Positions 8,241-17,329 of a stretch of 64,000 nucleotides of DNA are shown here, one piece after another. The DNA comes from Demequina flava (GTDB lineage Bacteria; Actinomycetota; Actinomycetes; Actinomycetales; Demequinaceae). Made by a program: the position numbers and the translations under genes. The notes beneath the pieces were generated by a model. That model was given only the letters and a program-made list of their open reading frames with translations, had not been told where the DNA came from and made no database searches. Where the stretch lies: contig NZ_BBRA01000001.1 in the NCBI RefSeq assembly GCF_000975035.1, forward strand, positions 887,184 to 951,183. Reading direction: 5' to 3'. Each line of letters begins with the position of its first letter. Positions within the stretch are counted from its first letter, which is position 1.

Positions 8241-11200
8241 ATGGCTTCTACGGTTGAAGATCTTCTGGATAAGTTTCTGTTTGAGTCGCAGTCGACTGCC
8301 GAGCAGGGCAGCAAGTTTGAGCGGTTGATTAAGGCGTTTCTCCTCAATGATGTGGAGTGGTCTGCGCGTTTTGATGCGGTGTGGGAGTGGATGGAGTGGC
8401 CTGGCCGCGACGGCAAGCGTGACACCGGTATCGATCTGGTAGCCCGCTATCGCGAGTCTGGTGATCTGGTCGCGGTCCAGTGCAAGTTTTATGACCCCGA
8501 GACTCTGCTGCAGAAGCAGCACATTGACTCCTTTCTGTCCGACAGCGGTAAGGATCCGTTTGCTGAGCGTCTGGTGGTGTCGACGGCGCTGCGGTGGGGT
8601 CCCAATGCTGAGGCTGCGATTAAGGGGCAGTCCAAGCCTGTGCACCGTATCGGTCTGCACGACCTGGTGGAGTCCTCGATTGACTGGGAGCAGTTCGATA
8701 TCTCCACCCCGGAGATCTTGGAACTGAAGGAACGCAAGCAGCTGCGTGCCCATCAGCGTGAGGCTCTGGATAAGGTGCGTGCCGGGTTCGAGACACACGA
8801 TCGCGGCAAGTTGATCATGGCGTGTGGCACCGGCAAGACGTTCACGTCTCTCAAGATTGTCGAGGAACAGGTGCCGCTGGGTGGGACGGTGTTGTTCCTG
8901 GTCCCCTCGATCGCGCTGTTGTCGCAGACTTTGCGTGAGTGGTCGATCGAGGCTGAGCATTCGCTGCGCACGTTCGCTGTGTGTTCAGACACCAAAGTTG
9001 GTCGCAACGACGACTCCCCTGAAATCTCTGTCGTTGACCTGTCGATTCCGGCCACGACCGATCCGGTCAAGCTTGCCGCGGAAGTGGCCAATCCTGATGT
9101 GGCGCAGAGCCGGATCACGGTGGTGTTCTCGACGTATCAGTCCATCGATGTCGTAGCGAAGGCTCAAAAGGATGCGGGCCTTCCTGCGTTCGACATGATC
9201 ATCTGTGATGAGGCTCACCGCACCACGGGTGCGACGTTGGCGAACACCGATGAGTCGGCGTTCGTGAAGGTCCACGATGACTCGTTCATCAAGGCCGCCA
9301 AGCGCCTCTATATGACGGCCACCCCAAGGATTTACGACGACAACTCCAAGGCCAAGGCCGGACAGTCCAACGCCGTCATCGCCTCCATGGACGACGAAGA
9401 ACTGTATGGACCGGAGTTTCATCGCCTCGGCTTCGGTGAAGCAGTCTCACTGAACCTGCTGACCGACTACAAGGTGCTGGTGCTTGCCGTCGATGAGGGC
9501 TCAGTGTCGCGCACGTTCCAAGGCACGATGGAGGCCAACTCTGAACTCAAACTCGACGATGTTGCCCGCATCGTCGGGTGTTGGAATGGGTTGGCGAAGA
9601 TTGGTCAGGCTGAGCACGACTTCTCTGTCGACCCTGAACCGATGACGCGTGCGGTCGCGTTCTCCCGCGACATCAAGGCATCCAAGCAGTTCGCAGCCAT
9701 GTTTGATGAAGTCATCGGTGACTACGTGCGCAACCAAGGCATTGGTGAGAACGACGAACGCGCACCGTTGGATGCGTCGGTGCATCACGTTGACGGCACG
9801 ATGAACATCCTCACCCGCAATGAGGAACTGGACTGGCTCAAGACCGACCCCGGTGCCGACGCGTGCCGGATCCTCACCAACGCCAAATGCCTGTCCGAAG
9901 GTGTCGACGTTCCCGCGCTGGATGCGGTCATGTTCCTCAACCCCCGCAAGTCCGTCGTCGACGTCGTCCAGTCGGTGGGGCGTGTCATGCGACGTGCACC
10001 GGGCAAGAAGTATGGCTACATCATCCTGCCTATCGGCATCCCCGCCGGGATGAGCCCCGAAGAAGCACTGCGCGACAACGACCGCTACCGCGTCGTGTGG
10101 GATGTCCTGCAGGCCTTGCGTGCGCATGATGAGCGCTTCAACGCGATGGTCAACAAGATCGAGCTCAACAAGACCCGTGACAAGCGCATCAACGTCATCG
10201 GTATCGGCGGTGGCAAAGACGACGACAGCGACAACGACGACTCGACGCCGTCGGACAAGCCCACCGAGACTCAGCTCGCTTTCGACCTGACTGCACTCGA
10301 GGAGTGGCGTGACGCGATCTACGCCCGCATCGTGCAAAAGGTCGGCACCCGTCGCTACTGGGAAGACTGGGCCAAAGACGTTGCCGAGATCGCCGAGAAT
10401 CACCGCACGCGCCTGATCGCGATCCTCGAGTCCGGGCACGCCGCGGACGAGTTTGAAGCGTTCCACACGGCTTTGAAGGCGAACCTGAACGAGTCGATCA
10501 GCCGCGACGACGCCGTCGACATGCTCTCGCAGCACATGATCACCAAACCCGTGTTCGACGCACTGTTCTCCGACTACGCGTTCGCTGAACACAACGCGGT
10601 GTCCAAGGTCATGCAGACCATGCTCGAGACCCTTGAAGGGGCGAATCTCGAGGCCGAGACCGAGCCGCTGGAGAAGTTCTACGAGTCCGTGCGCCTGCGC
10701 GCGGCAGGGATCGACAACGCTGAAGGCAAGCAGCGCATCATCACCGAACTGTACGAACGGTTCTTCAAACTCGCCTTCCCCCGCGCAGCCGACGCCCTCG
10801 GCATCGTTTACACCCCCACCGAGATTGTCGACTTCATCATCCGCTCGGTGGACCACCTGAGCCGTGAACACTTCGGCAAGGGACTCACGGATGAAGGCGT
10901 CCATGTCCTGGACCCGTTCACCGGCACCGGCACCTTCATCACCCGCCTCATTGCCTCCGGACTGATCGAACCGCATGACCTGGCACGCAAGTATGCATCC
11001 GAGCTCCATGCCAACGAGATCATGCTGTTGGCGTACTACATCGCCGCCATCAATATCGAAACGACCTTCCAACAGCAGATGGCCGATGCCGGTGTTCAGG
11101 CTCCGTACAAGGCGTTCGATGGCATCGTGCTCACCGACACGTTCCAAATGACCGAGAAGGACGACATCGACGATCTGATCGTCTTCACCAACAACAACGC

Positions 11201-13058
11201 ACGCGTCGAAGCCCAACGAGCCCTCGACATCCGCGTGATTCTCGGAAACCCTCCCTACTCCGTCGGGCAAACCAGCGGCAACGACAACAACGCCAACGTC
11301 AAGTACCCGCACCTGGACACGTCCATCGAGACCACGTTCGCCGCGAAATCAACCGCGACCAACAAGAACAGCCTCTACGACTCCTACATCCGTGCCATCC
11401 GATGGTCCGCCAACCGCATCGGGGACGCCGGCCTCATTGGATTCGTCACCAACGGCGGCTTCATCGACGCCAACACCACCGACGGCCTACGCAAAACCCT
11501 CGCCGACGAATTCACCGACATCTACATCTACAACCTCCGCGGCAATGCACGCACCGCAGGCGAACAGCGCCAGAAGGAACGCGGCAACGTGTTCGGTGGT
11601 GGAGCCCGCACGACAGTCGCCGTCACCTTCCTGGTCAAGAACCCCACTAGCTCGCGCGACCGCGCCGTCGTCCACTACCAAGACATCGGCGACTACCTCA
11701 CCCGCGAAGACAAACTCACCATCATCAACGACGCACACATCGACGCTCTTGAGTGGGAATCGATTGAACCCAACGACGCCGGAGACTGGATCAACCAACG
11801 CTCCGACCAATTCGAAACCTGGCAACCCATCGGCGGAGAGCGTGACGGGGTCTTTCGTACATACTCAGGTGGGCTCAAGACCAACCGCGACGCCTGGGTC
11901 TACAACTACTCCGCCACCGCGCTCGAAGCCAACGTCACACGCATGGTCGACTTCTACAACTCACAAGTCGACGACTTCGCTACGCACCTAGCCGCGAACC
12001 CCGGCAGCGACGCCAAGAAGACCGTCGACGACTTCATCGACTACGACACCAAGAAAATCAGCTGGAACCGTGCCGACAAAGCCAACGTCGCCCGCGGACG
12101 CAAGTACCAGCACGACCCGGCGCGCACCTTCGTCAGCGCATACCGTCCATTCACCAAGCAGGCCGTCCAGTTCCAGCCGGAACTCAACGACATGGTCTAC
12201 CGGATGCCGTCGACGTTCCCCACCCCCGACCACCCCAACTACGGGTTCATGGTCATGGCGCCACGAACCGGAGTGAACTTTGGGGCGCTCGCTGTCGACT
12301 CGTTGCCCGACTTGTCCTATTTCACGTATACAGGCCAGTTCTTCGCTCGCTACACCTACGAGCCAGTCGAGGACGACACGCTCGAACTGTCTGACGACGT
12401 CATCGACGGCTACCGCCGCATCGACAACATCACTGACGCCACGCTCAAGCAATACCGTCACTGGTACGGCGATGACGTCACGAAGGACGACATCTTCGCC
12501 TTCATCTACGGCTTCCTGCACTCCCCCGACTACCGGACCCGCTTCGCAGCGGACCTGAAGCGTTCGTTGCCACGCATCCCGCGCATCGGCGCTACACAGT
12601 TCCCTGCCTTCCGTGACGCGGGCGAGCAGCTGCTGGACTTGCACATCCGCTACGAGGACGTCGACCCCTACCCGCTAGTCATCGAAGGTCTGCCAGAGGG
12701 ACTCGAAGGAGACGGGCTCTACGAAGCGCTGCGAGTGCAAAAGATGAAGTACGGCAAGCAGGGGAAGACGCAAGACAAGACGGTTATCCACTACTCACCA
12801 GCAATCACGGTGTCAGGCATCCCAGCGGAAGCTCAGCGCTACATGCTCGGCTCGCGCTCAGGGTTGGACTGGATCATCGACCGCTACCAAGTCAAAACCG
12901 ACAAGGCATCCGGCATCGTCAACGACCCCAACGACTGGTCCCGCGAAGTCGGCAACCCTCGCTACATCCTCGACCTCATTGCGAAGGTCACGACTGTGTC
13001 AGTTGAGACGATGAAGGTTGTCGACTCGTTGCCCGACCTAGAGATCGTGGACGGCTAG
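8241..13058 (+). CDS. Single-polypeptide (type ISP) restriction-modification enzyme
   Basis: A 1605-residue protein combining all restriction and modification functions. An Mrr-like nuclease (D65 in TGIDLVARY, Q80-C-K82 in VAVQCKFY) is followed by a superfamily 2 translocase with GTGKT (196-200), DEAH (323-326) and a VGRVMRR motif VI. A long helical spacer leads to a gamma-class N6-adenine methyltransferase with DPFTGTGTFI (about 890) and NPPYS (about 1003), then a C-terminal target-recognition domain. This order and length match LlaGI/LlaBIII. The enzyme methylates one adenine of an asymmetric site and cuts after head-to-head translocation. ATG 8241 starts the family N-terminus; an upstream in-frame extension to 8061 looks non-native. 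The next gene follows after 3 bases. Confidence 0.93.
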   Translation: MASTVEDLLDKFLFESQSTAEQGSKFERLIKAFLLNDVEWSARFDAVWEWMEWPGRDGKRDTGIDLVARYRESGDLVAVQCKFYDPETLLQKQHIDSFLSDSGKDPFAERLVVSTALRWGPNAEAAIKGQSKPVHRIGLHDLVESSIDWEQFDISTPEILELKERKQLRAHQREALDKVRAGFETHDRGKLIMACGTGKTFTSLKIVEEQVPLGGTVLFLVPSIALLSQTLREWSIEAEHSLRTFAVCSDTKVGRNDDSPEISVVDLSIPATTDPVKLAAEVANPDVAQSRITVVFSTYQSIDVVAKAQKDAGLPAFDMIICDEAHRTTGATLANTDESAFVKVHDDSFIKAAKRLYMTATPRIYDDNSKAKAGQSNAVIASMDDEELYGPEFHRLGFGEAVSLNLLTDYKVLVLAVDEGSVSRTFQGTMEANSELKLDDVARIVGCWNGLAKIGQAEHDFSVDPEPMTRAVAFSRDIKASKQFAAMFDEVIGDYVRNQGIGENDERAPLDASVHHVDGTMNILTRNEELDWLKTDPGADACRILTNAKCLSEGVDVPALDAVMFLNPRKSVVDVVQSVGRVMRRAPGKKYGYIILPIGIPAGMSPEEALRDNDRYRVVWDVLQALRAHDERFNAMVNKIELNKTRDKRINVIGIGGGKDDDSDNDDSTPSDKPTETQLAFDLTALEEWRDAIYARIVQKVGTRRYWEDWAKDVAEIAENHRTRLIAILESGHAADEFEAFHTALKANLNESISRDDAVDMLSQHMITKPVFDALFSDYAFAEHNAVSKVMQTMLETLEGANLEAETEPLEKFYESVRLRAAGIDNAEGKQRIITELYERFFKLAFPRAADALGIVYTPTEIVDFIIRSVDHLSREHFGKGLTDEGVHVLDPFTGTGTFITRLIASGLIEPHDLARKYASELHANEIMLLAYYIAAINIETTFQQQMADAGVQAPYKAFDGIVLTDTFQMTEKDDIDDLIVFTNNNARVEAQRALDIRVILGNPPYSVGQTSGNDNNANVKYPHLDTSIETTFAAKSTATNKNSLYDSYIRAIRWSANRIGDAGLIGFVTNGGFIDANTTDGLRKTLADEFTDIYIYNLRGNARTAGEQRQKERGNVFGGGARTTVAVTFLVKNPTSSRDRAVVHYQDIGDYLTREDKLTIINDAHIDALEWESIEPNDAGDWINQRSDQFETWQPIGGERDGVFRTYSGGLKTNRDAWVYNYSATALEANVTRMVDFYNSQVDDFATHLAANPGSDAKKTVDDFIDYDTKKISWNRADKANVARGRKYQHDPARTFVSAYRPFTKQAVQFQPELNDMVYRMPSTFPTPDHPNYGFMVMAPRTGVNFGALAVDSLPDLSYFTYTGQFFARYTYEPVEDDTLELSDDVIDGYRRIDNITDATLKQYRHWYGDDVTKDDIFAFIYGFLHSPDYRTRFAADLKRSLPRIPRIGATQFPAFRDAGEQLLDLHIRYEDVDPYPLVIEGLPEGLEGDGLYEALRVQKMKYGKQGKTQDKTVIHYSPAITVSGIPAEAQRYMLGSRSGLDWIIDRYQVKTDKASGIVNDPNDWSREVGNPRYILDLIAKVTTVSVETMKVVDSLPDLEIVDG

Positions 13059-13061
13059 AGC

Positions 13062-13733
13062 GTGGATGACGTGATTCGAGCTGGAGGCGCAGTCGTCGAC
13101 ATCGAGGTCGCCGAACACTGGGTAAGCCGGTACACGGACCCGAGTGCCCGCACCAGTGCGTCGCCGTTCTCGTATCCCGCGTACGACTTGTTTGAGCGTG
13201 ATGCCGATCCGTTCAAGCTCTCGGACGCGGATTTGCTTGCTCCGGGACTTCTCAACGTGCCAGTCAAGTTACGCGCCTACTACGTACTTCAAGACATGCG
13301 CCCATCCCTTGAGAAAGCACTCGCGGGCATCCCTCGAGATGCAGACGCATGCCGCATGGACTCGCAGCATGTTGAGGACCTTGTGGCCGCTGTGTACAGC
13401 CCTCTCGACGAACCGCGGTTCCAGGACCGCGGAGTGCGCCGCACAACATTGTCGAAGGTCCTGCACCGTAAGCGCCCCGCTCTCTTTGCGTTGCACGATG
13501 AAAAAGTCAACAAGTGTTACTTCCGCGACGACGTGATCCCTAAGGACACATCCCGCTCGTGGGCTCGTTCAATGGCGGTGTTCAACGCCCGGGTGGCGAG
13601 TGATGTGCGCGAGCAGCCGTCTCAGCTAGAGCGCTTGGCGGCTGCGGTGGCTGGGAAGGCTCAACTTTCGCACCTCCGTCTCCTTGACATAGTGGCGTGG
13701 CATGCGGCTGGGAAGTCACACCGCCGGGCCTGA
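13062..13733 (+). CDS. DUF6308-like protein linked to the type ISP enzyme
   Basis: A 223-residue protein starting with GTG 3 bases after the stop of the restriction-modification gene, so the two are almost certainly one operon. The central part (YPAYDLFERDADPFKL, then LLAPGLLNVPV) matches what I recall of DUF6308, a family without known function. It also has TLSKVLHRKRPALFALHD in the second half. No membrane segment or nuclease motif stands out. A role alongside restriction is suggested by the coupling alone; proteins of this family also occur away from such systems. Confidence 0.7.
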   Translation: MDDVIRAGGAVVDIEVAEHWVSRYTDPSARTSASPFSYPAYDLFERDADPFKLSDADLLAPGLLNVPVKLRAYYVLQDMRPSLEKALAGIPRDADACRMDSQHVEDLVAAVYSPLDEPRFQDRGVRRTTLSKVLHRKRPALFALHDEKVNKCYFRDDVIPKDTSRSWARSMAVFNARVASDVREQPSQLERLAAAVAGKAQLSHLRLLDIVAWHAAGKSHRRA

Positions 13734-13782
13734 GTGGTTTCCCGGCGTTGGCCGTGTCAGATGCCGGAGATAACGTCCGAGT

Positions 13783-14421
13783 ATGGCGTTAGAGACTTGG
13801 CAGTATCCGGAGTGGCTGGGAAGCCTTCGTGTCGCATACCGAAGCGACCCCGAGAATATGGTCTTGCCGCTGGTGCGAGCACTCAACGCCGCTGGCCTCG
13901 ACAAGCTCGCGACCGATGGACCGAACATCCCGTTTGACGAGGCTGAAGCGCTGCTCGAGGAGGTCATCGAGAACTTCGGTGCCACACCCCCGCGCGTGCA
14001 CCATCTGGTGATGATCTTGATCAACGACGCACAGACCAACGCATTCAGTTCTGGACCTTGGGATCCAGACCTGGGCCGTGCGCTCGACTGCGCCGAACGG
14101 GCAGTCACGTCGCAACTCGAGTTCCAGGCCTACGCCCGATCGGTCGCGCCCGACTATCTCGAATCACCGGTCACGTCCGGCCTGGTGAACGCCTATCTCA
14201 CCCTGGCGCGCACACAGGCCGCGTGTGCACTACAAGACGAAGCAGAGCAGTCACTTGCTACCGCCTGGGGACACTTCTCGGCCGACGACCACGAAGACGA
14301 GTGGGGCTCCGTGCTCCGCGGTGTCGAGCGCGAGATCCGCCCGCGAACAGAACACGCGAGCAAGCGCACCGACGACGACCGCGTTGACATGTGGCTTTGG
14401 TACGGCCCGAGCCACCAATAA
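13783..14421 (+). CDS. Unrecognised protein, 212 aa
   Basis: A soluble, acidic, mostly helical 212-residue protein (for example FDEAEALLEEVIENFG and PRVHHLVMILINDAQ); the helix pairs suggest a TPR-like fold but no clear repeat is countable. ATG 13783 lacks a Shine-Dalgarno site, though TAACGT a short way upstream could be a -10 for a leaderless message. It lies 49 bases after the DUF6308-like gene in the same direction and may be the third gene of the restriction island. Function unknown. Confidence 0.6.
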   Translation: MALETWQYPEWLGSLRVAYRSDPENMVLPLVRALNAAGLDKLATDGPNIPFDEAEALLEEVIENFGATPPRVHHLVMILINDAQTNAFSSGPWDPDLGRALDCAERAVTSQLEFQAYARSVAPDYLESPVTSGLVNAYLTLARTQAACALQDEAEQSLATAWGHFSADDHEDEWGSVLRGVEREIRPRTEHASKRTDDDRVDMWLWYGPSHQ

Positions 14422-14455
14422 CGCGACTGCGCCAGGAAAGCACAAGCGCCTCGAC

Positions 14456-14635
14456 TCACAGTGCCTGCACTGCCACACGCACGCCGAGGCCGTCGCAAAT
14501 AGCCCTAGCCTCGCGTTGGTCGTGTGCATCTAAGAGCAGCTGCTCCAGGAGCGCCTGGACCTCGGGCCGCCGGGCGATGTCGTCCTCGAAGTGCGTGAAG
14601 TACAGGTCCTCGGCCAATGGCTGACGTGAGCTCAT
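14456..14635 (-). CDS. Small protein coupled to rep, 59 aa
   Basis: A 59-residue acidic protein (MSSRQPLAED..., PEVQALLEQLLLDAHDQREA). Its ATG (14635) overlaps the rep stop in the sequence TGATG, a classic translational-coupling arrangement. I do not recognise the family. Position suggests a copy-number or replication accessory role, but nothing in the sequence proves it. Confidence 0.6.
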   Translation of the reverse strand: MSSRQPLAEDLYFTHFEDDIARRPEVQALLEQLLLDAHDQREARAICDGLGVRVAVQAL

Positions 14636-15720
14636 CAACGGCTTCCCTCCGCTTCTCCGGTGCATCTGTCGTTGCCGCGAGCATCGGTCGCGCGTCTCAG
14701 CTTCTCGATGAGGGCGCGTGGGATGTGGGTGGATTGGCGCTTGGTGTGAATCATGACCCTGAGCCACTCCTGGAGGGGTTTGGCGGCCGAGGGGTCCTCT
14801 CGTAGTGCGTAGTCCTCGATCAGTTGCCAGCCTGACCGGCTTCCGTCGTGGTCTGCTCTGCAACGCAGAATCTCCTCGTCTACTGTCGTGCCGAGCTCGA
14901 TCTCTTCGAGTGCTTTGGTGAAATACCGGGCCACGCGCTCGCGGTCGTCTTGGGCGCGTTCAACGAGTCGGTGGACCTGCGCCATCGGGACGGCCTTGCA
15001 GTTGTGCTTGTCAGCGATTTCTTGCCAGACGGATTCCTCAACCCGTGCGAGTTCGTCGACTTCCGTCCGGGCGACACTACGGTCTAGGACGTAGAGCAGG
15101 TGAAGATGGGCGTGCCAGCCGCTGCGTCCGTGGACGAGGTGGAGGAACTTCACTTGGCCGGCCTTGCCGACGCGCTTGCGTGCCGTGGCGGCCCGCTTGC
15201 TCTTCGATAGCGCTGTGAGCATCGCCGCCAGAGTGTCCCAGCGTTCCATCAGGGAACTCGCGGAGAACTTCACCGATAGCGACACCATGATCGCGTCTCC
15301 CCCGGTTGCGTGAGCACCGCGCAAGAGCTCGGTGATGTCTGAGCGTTGTTCGCGGAGCTTGGCTCGTGCACATCGGGGACAGAACCGGTGGCGGCGGCAT
15401 TCGGCCACACCAGTCAAGATCACTCGTCCTGCACGTCGCAAGAAGCCCACGCGCTGACCAGGGCGTGGTGTGATCCCACAGTTCTTGGCAGCGTGTGGTG
15501 CGAGTTGACCAATCGCCTGGGTCATCGTGAACAGTCGGGTCAACAGAGCAGCGCGAGGACCTGTTTCGTCCGAAGGGCTGTCGGGGTCGTCGGCGGCGAT
15601 CGGCTCTGTTGAGAAAGGGGAGAAAAGTGATGTGGTACCTAGATCGAGAGTGGATCGGGCGCGCAGGCGGCGGCGGGACGCGCGTGCGCGGTTGACGGCT
15701 TTCATGGGCTCGGTTGACAT
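14635..15720 (-). CDS. rep: Rolling-circle replication initiator (HUH Rep)
   Basis: A 361-residue protein. A Cys cluster (C108, C114, C117 in CRRHRFCPRC) precedes the metal-binding HUH motif in GWHAHLHLLY (H205-L-H207), and Y266 with K269 in RYFTK forms the nicking-tyrosine motif. This is the layout of actinobacterial plasmid and AICE Rep proteins of the pJV1/pIJ101/pSN22 type. It would nick the double-strand origin and initiate rolling-circle replication. ATG 15720 follows AGAGAGGACC. It is followed by a coupled 59-residue gene and preceded by an Xis-like gene. No integrase gene is recognised nearby, so the element is incomplete or an integrated plasmid. Confidence 0.85.
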   Translation of the reverse strand: MSTEPMKAVNRARASRRRLRARSTLDLGTTSLFSPFSTEPIAADDPDSPSDETGPRAALLTRLFTMTQAIGQLAPHAAKNCGITPRPGQRVGFLRRAGRVILTGVAECRRHRFCPRCARAKLREQRSDITELLRGAHATGGDAIMVSLSVKFSASSLMERWDTLAAMLTALSKSKRAATARKRVGKAGQVKFLHLVHGRSGWHAHLHLLYVLDRSVARTEVDELARVEESVWQEIADKHNCKAVPMAQVHRLVERAQDDRERVARYFTKALEEIELGTTVDEEILRCRADHDGSRSGWQLIEDYALREDPSAAKPLQEWLRVMIHTKRQSTHIPRALIEKLRRATDARGNDRCTGEAEGSR

Positions 15721-15829
15721 TGGGGTCCTCTCTAGGGCGTGCGGGCAGGCGTGAGTACCCGCCCGGACAGGCGGGGTGAAACAAGGTGTGAGGCTGGCCG
15801 CTACGGGTTTCTAGCGGCGGTACGTGGCG

Positions 15830-16015
15830 CTACTCGATGCGCTGGGGCTCTGTGTGAGCGTCAAGCCAAGCGGTGACATCGCTGCGAAGGAACAGCAGCC
15901 TTCTCGAAAGCTTGATGGCACGCGGGCCGCGCCCTTCGGCGCGCAGGTGGTAGATCGTTGACGGGCTTGTGCGCAGCAGTGTCGCGAGTTCGTCGATGGT
16001 CATCAGGTCAGACAC
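15830..16015 (-). CDS. Xis-like / HTH_17 DNA-binding protein, 61 aa
   Basis: A 61-residue MerR-type winged-helix protein: MTIDELATLLRTSPSTIYHL is the HTH and LSRRLLFLRSDVTAWLD the wing. Such proteins act as excisionases or small regulators of integrated plasmids. GTG 16015 is taken because GGGAGAAG precedes it by 2 bases and because it lies in the usual place upstream of rep. Excision activity would require an integrase, and none is recognised in this window. Confidence 0.8.
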   Translation of the reverse strand: MSDLMTIDELATLLRTSPSTIYHLRAEGRGPRAIKLSRRLLFLRSDVTAWLDAHTEPQRIE

Positions 16016-16452
16016 GACTTCTCCCTGGCGGGTCGGCGTGAGGACCGCGGGTGCGGCGCTCTGCCTTCCCCATCGACTGCAGTCTCACGGTTGTTAGCCG
16101 TTTGCCCCGAGAACTTTCAGAAATCTACGACTGTCCCTAGCACTCATCCAGTCTTGCCATTCGAAGAGCGGGCGTCGGTCCGGTCGTCGCGGCCTGGCGT
16201 CGGCGCCATATATAGGACCCATGGCGGTGGTATGCGGGACGCCTGGATGAGACGCCAGCACTGTCGTGCTGGGCGCGAAACAGACCATCCCTATGGGAGG
16301 GGCGCACCCCGGCACAGTGGGCAGAGTTGACCCAACTCCCGCACAAAACCTGTCGATTCCACCTGTAGCTGGCGTGAGAGAACTTTCAGCGGCCCCCATG
16401 GCTGTCAGACCGGGCCGGTAGGTTCCCCACAAGGGCCTGGGAGGGGATCACG
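16016..16452. other. Intergenic control region of the plasmid-like module
   Basis: No gene is seen in 437 bases. A 12-base direct repeat GAGAACTTTCAG occurs at 16109-16120 and 16378-16389. A hairpin GAGTTG/CAACTC lies at 16324-16338. The region separates the leftward xis-rep genes from the rightward repeat-protein genes and is the natural place for divergent promoters or a replication origin. Confidence 0.5.
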
Positions 16453-17259
16453 ATGCAGGAGTTTGTCGAGTTGTGGCGACGGATGCCAGGGTGCGAGCGG
16501 CTCGACGACAGCAGCTGGTATCAAGGGTCGCTCGAGGTGACGTTCTGGTGCGATGAGGACGGCTTCCTTCATCGCGACAGCGATCTCCCGGCGGTGGTTC
16601 ACGACGACGGGCTTCAGGAGTGGCACCGGCATGGGGTACTTCATCGTGACGGGGCACCAGCCTTGGTGGCGCCGATGCCGAGCCGGATCGCGTACGCGAC
16701 ACCCAACGACAACGGTGCCGCGAACGCGGGTGACGATATGCGGGCCGTCAGGCGCTTGCGTCCCAGGTCCTGGTCGATGCCGGCAACCGCTCACGGGCAG
16801 CTTGTCGAGGCTTGGTACACCGATGGTGTGCTGACACGCGAGGACGGACCGGCGATGACGTGGGCCGATGGCGCTCAGGAGTTCTGGGTCGATGGACGGC
16901 TTCACCGTGACGGCGGGCCTGCAGTTCAATACCCGCAGCCCTACGGCGGCTATGACGAGGGGCCCGACGAGTATTGGGTGCAGGGGCGACTTCACCGCAC
17001 GGACGGACCCGCGCGTACCGCGTTTCGCAGTTCGAAGGATCCGGCCCTAGGGCACGGGGAGTACTTTTTCGACGGACGCAGGGCAGGCGCGCATTGGCCG
17101 GTGTTGCGGCATCACTGTGCCGACTCGCCGCGCGGCCACATCAGCCCCGACAACGCCGATCTGTGGGATGCGCTCGAGGCCGCAGGAGCCATCGACCACA
17201 AACACGAGACTGTCGATCCGGACGCTCTTGCCGTCATGGCGCGCCTGTACCCGAACTAA
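16453..17259 (+). CDS. LHR-DGPA repeat protein A, 268 aa
   Basis: A soluble 268-residue protein with at least four copies of a degenerate unit built on G-x-LHR-x-DGPA followed by x-G-xxEWW (GFLHRDSDLPAVV, GVLHRDGAPALV, GRLHRDGGPAVQY, GRLHRTDGPART). The unit is reminiscent of MORN-like beta-hairpin repeats of about 23 residues. The family is seen in viral and mobile-element proteins, without known activity. ATG 16453 follows GGGAGGGGAT. It is paralogous to the next gene, from which it is separated by 70 bases. No signal peptide, no membrane helix. Confidence 0.75.
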   Translation: MQEFVELWRRMPGCERLDDSSWYQGSLEVTFWCDEDGFLHRDSDLPAVVHDDGLQEWHRHGVLHRDGAPALVAPMPSRIAYATPNDNGAANAGDDMRAVRRLRPRSWSMPATAHGQLVEAWYTDGVLTREDGPAMTWADGAQEFWVDGRLHRDGGPAVQYPQPYGGYDEGPDEYWVQGRLHRTDGPARTAFRSSKDPALGHGEYFFDGRRAGAHWPVLRHHCADSPRGHISPDNADLWDALEAAGAIDHKHETVDPDALAVMARLYPN

Positions 17260-17329
17260 ACCGACCCAGTGCGTATCGGATGCCGTTGGGTCGCGATACA
17301 CAACACCTGGGAGCCGAGTGAGGAGAACG

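Noticed and set aside
9501-11312. A 603-codon frame opposite the restriction enzyme
   Set aside because: Antisense shadow; no start signal and no recognisable domain.
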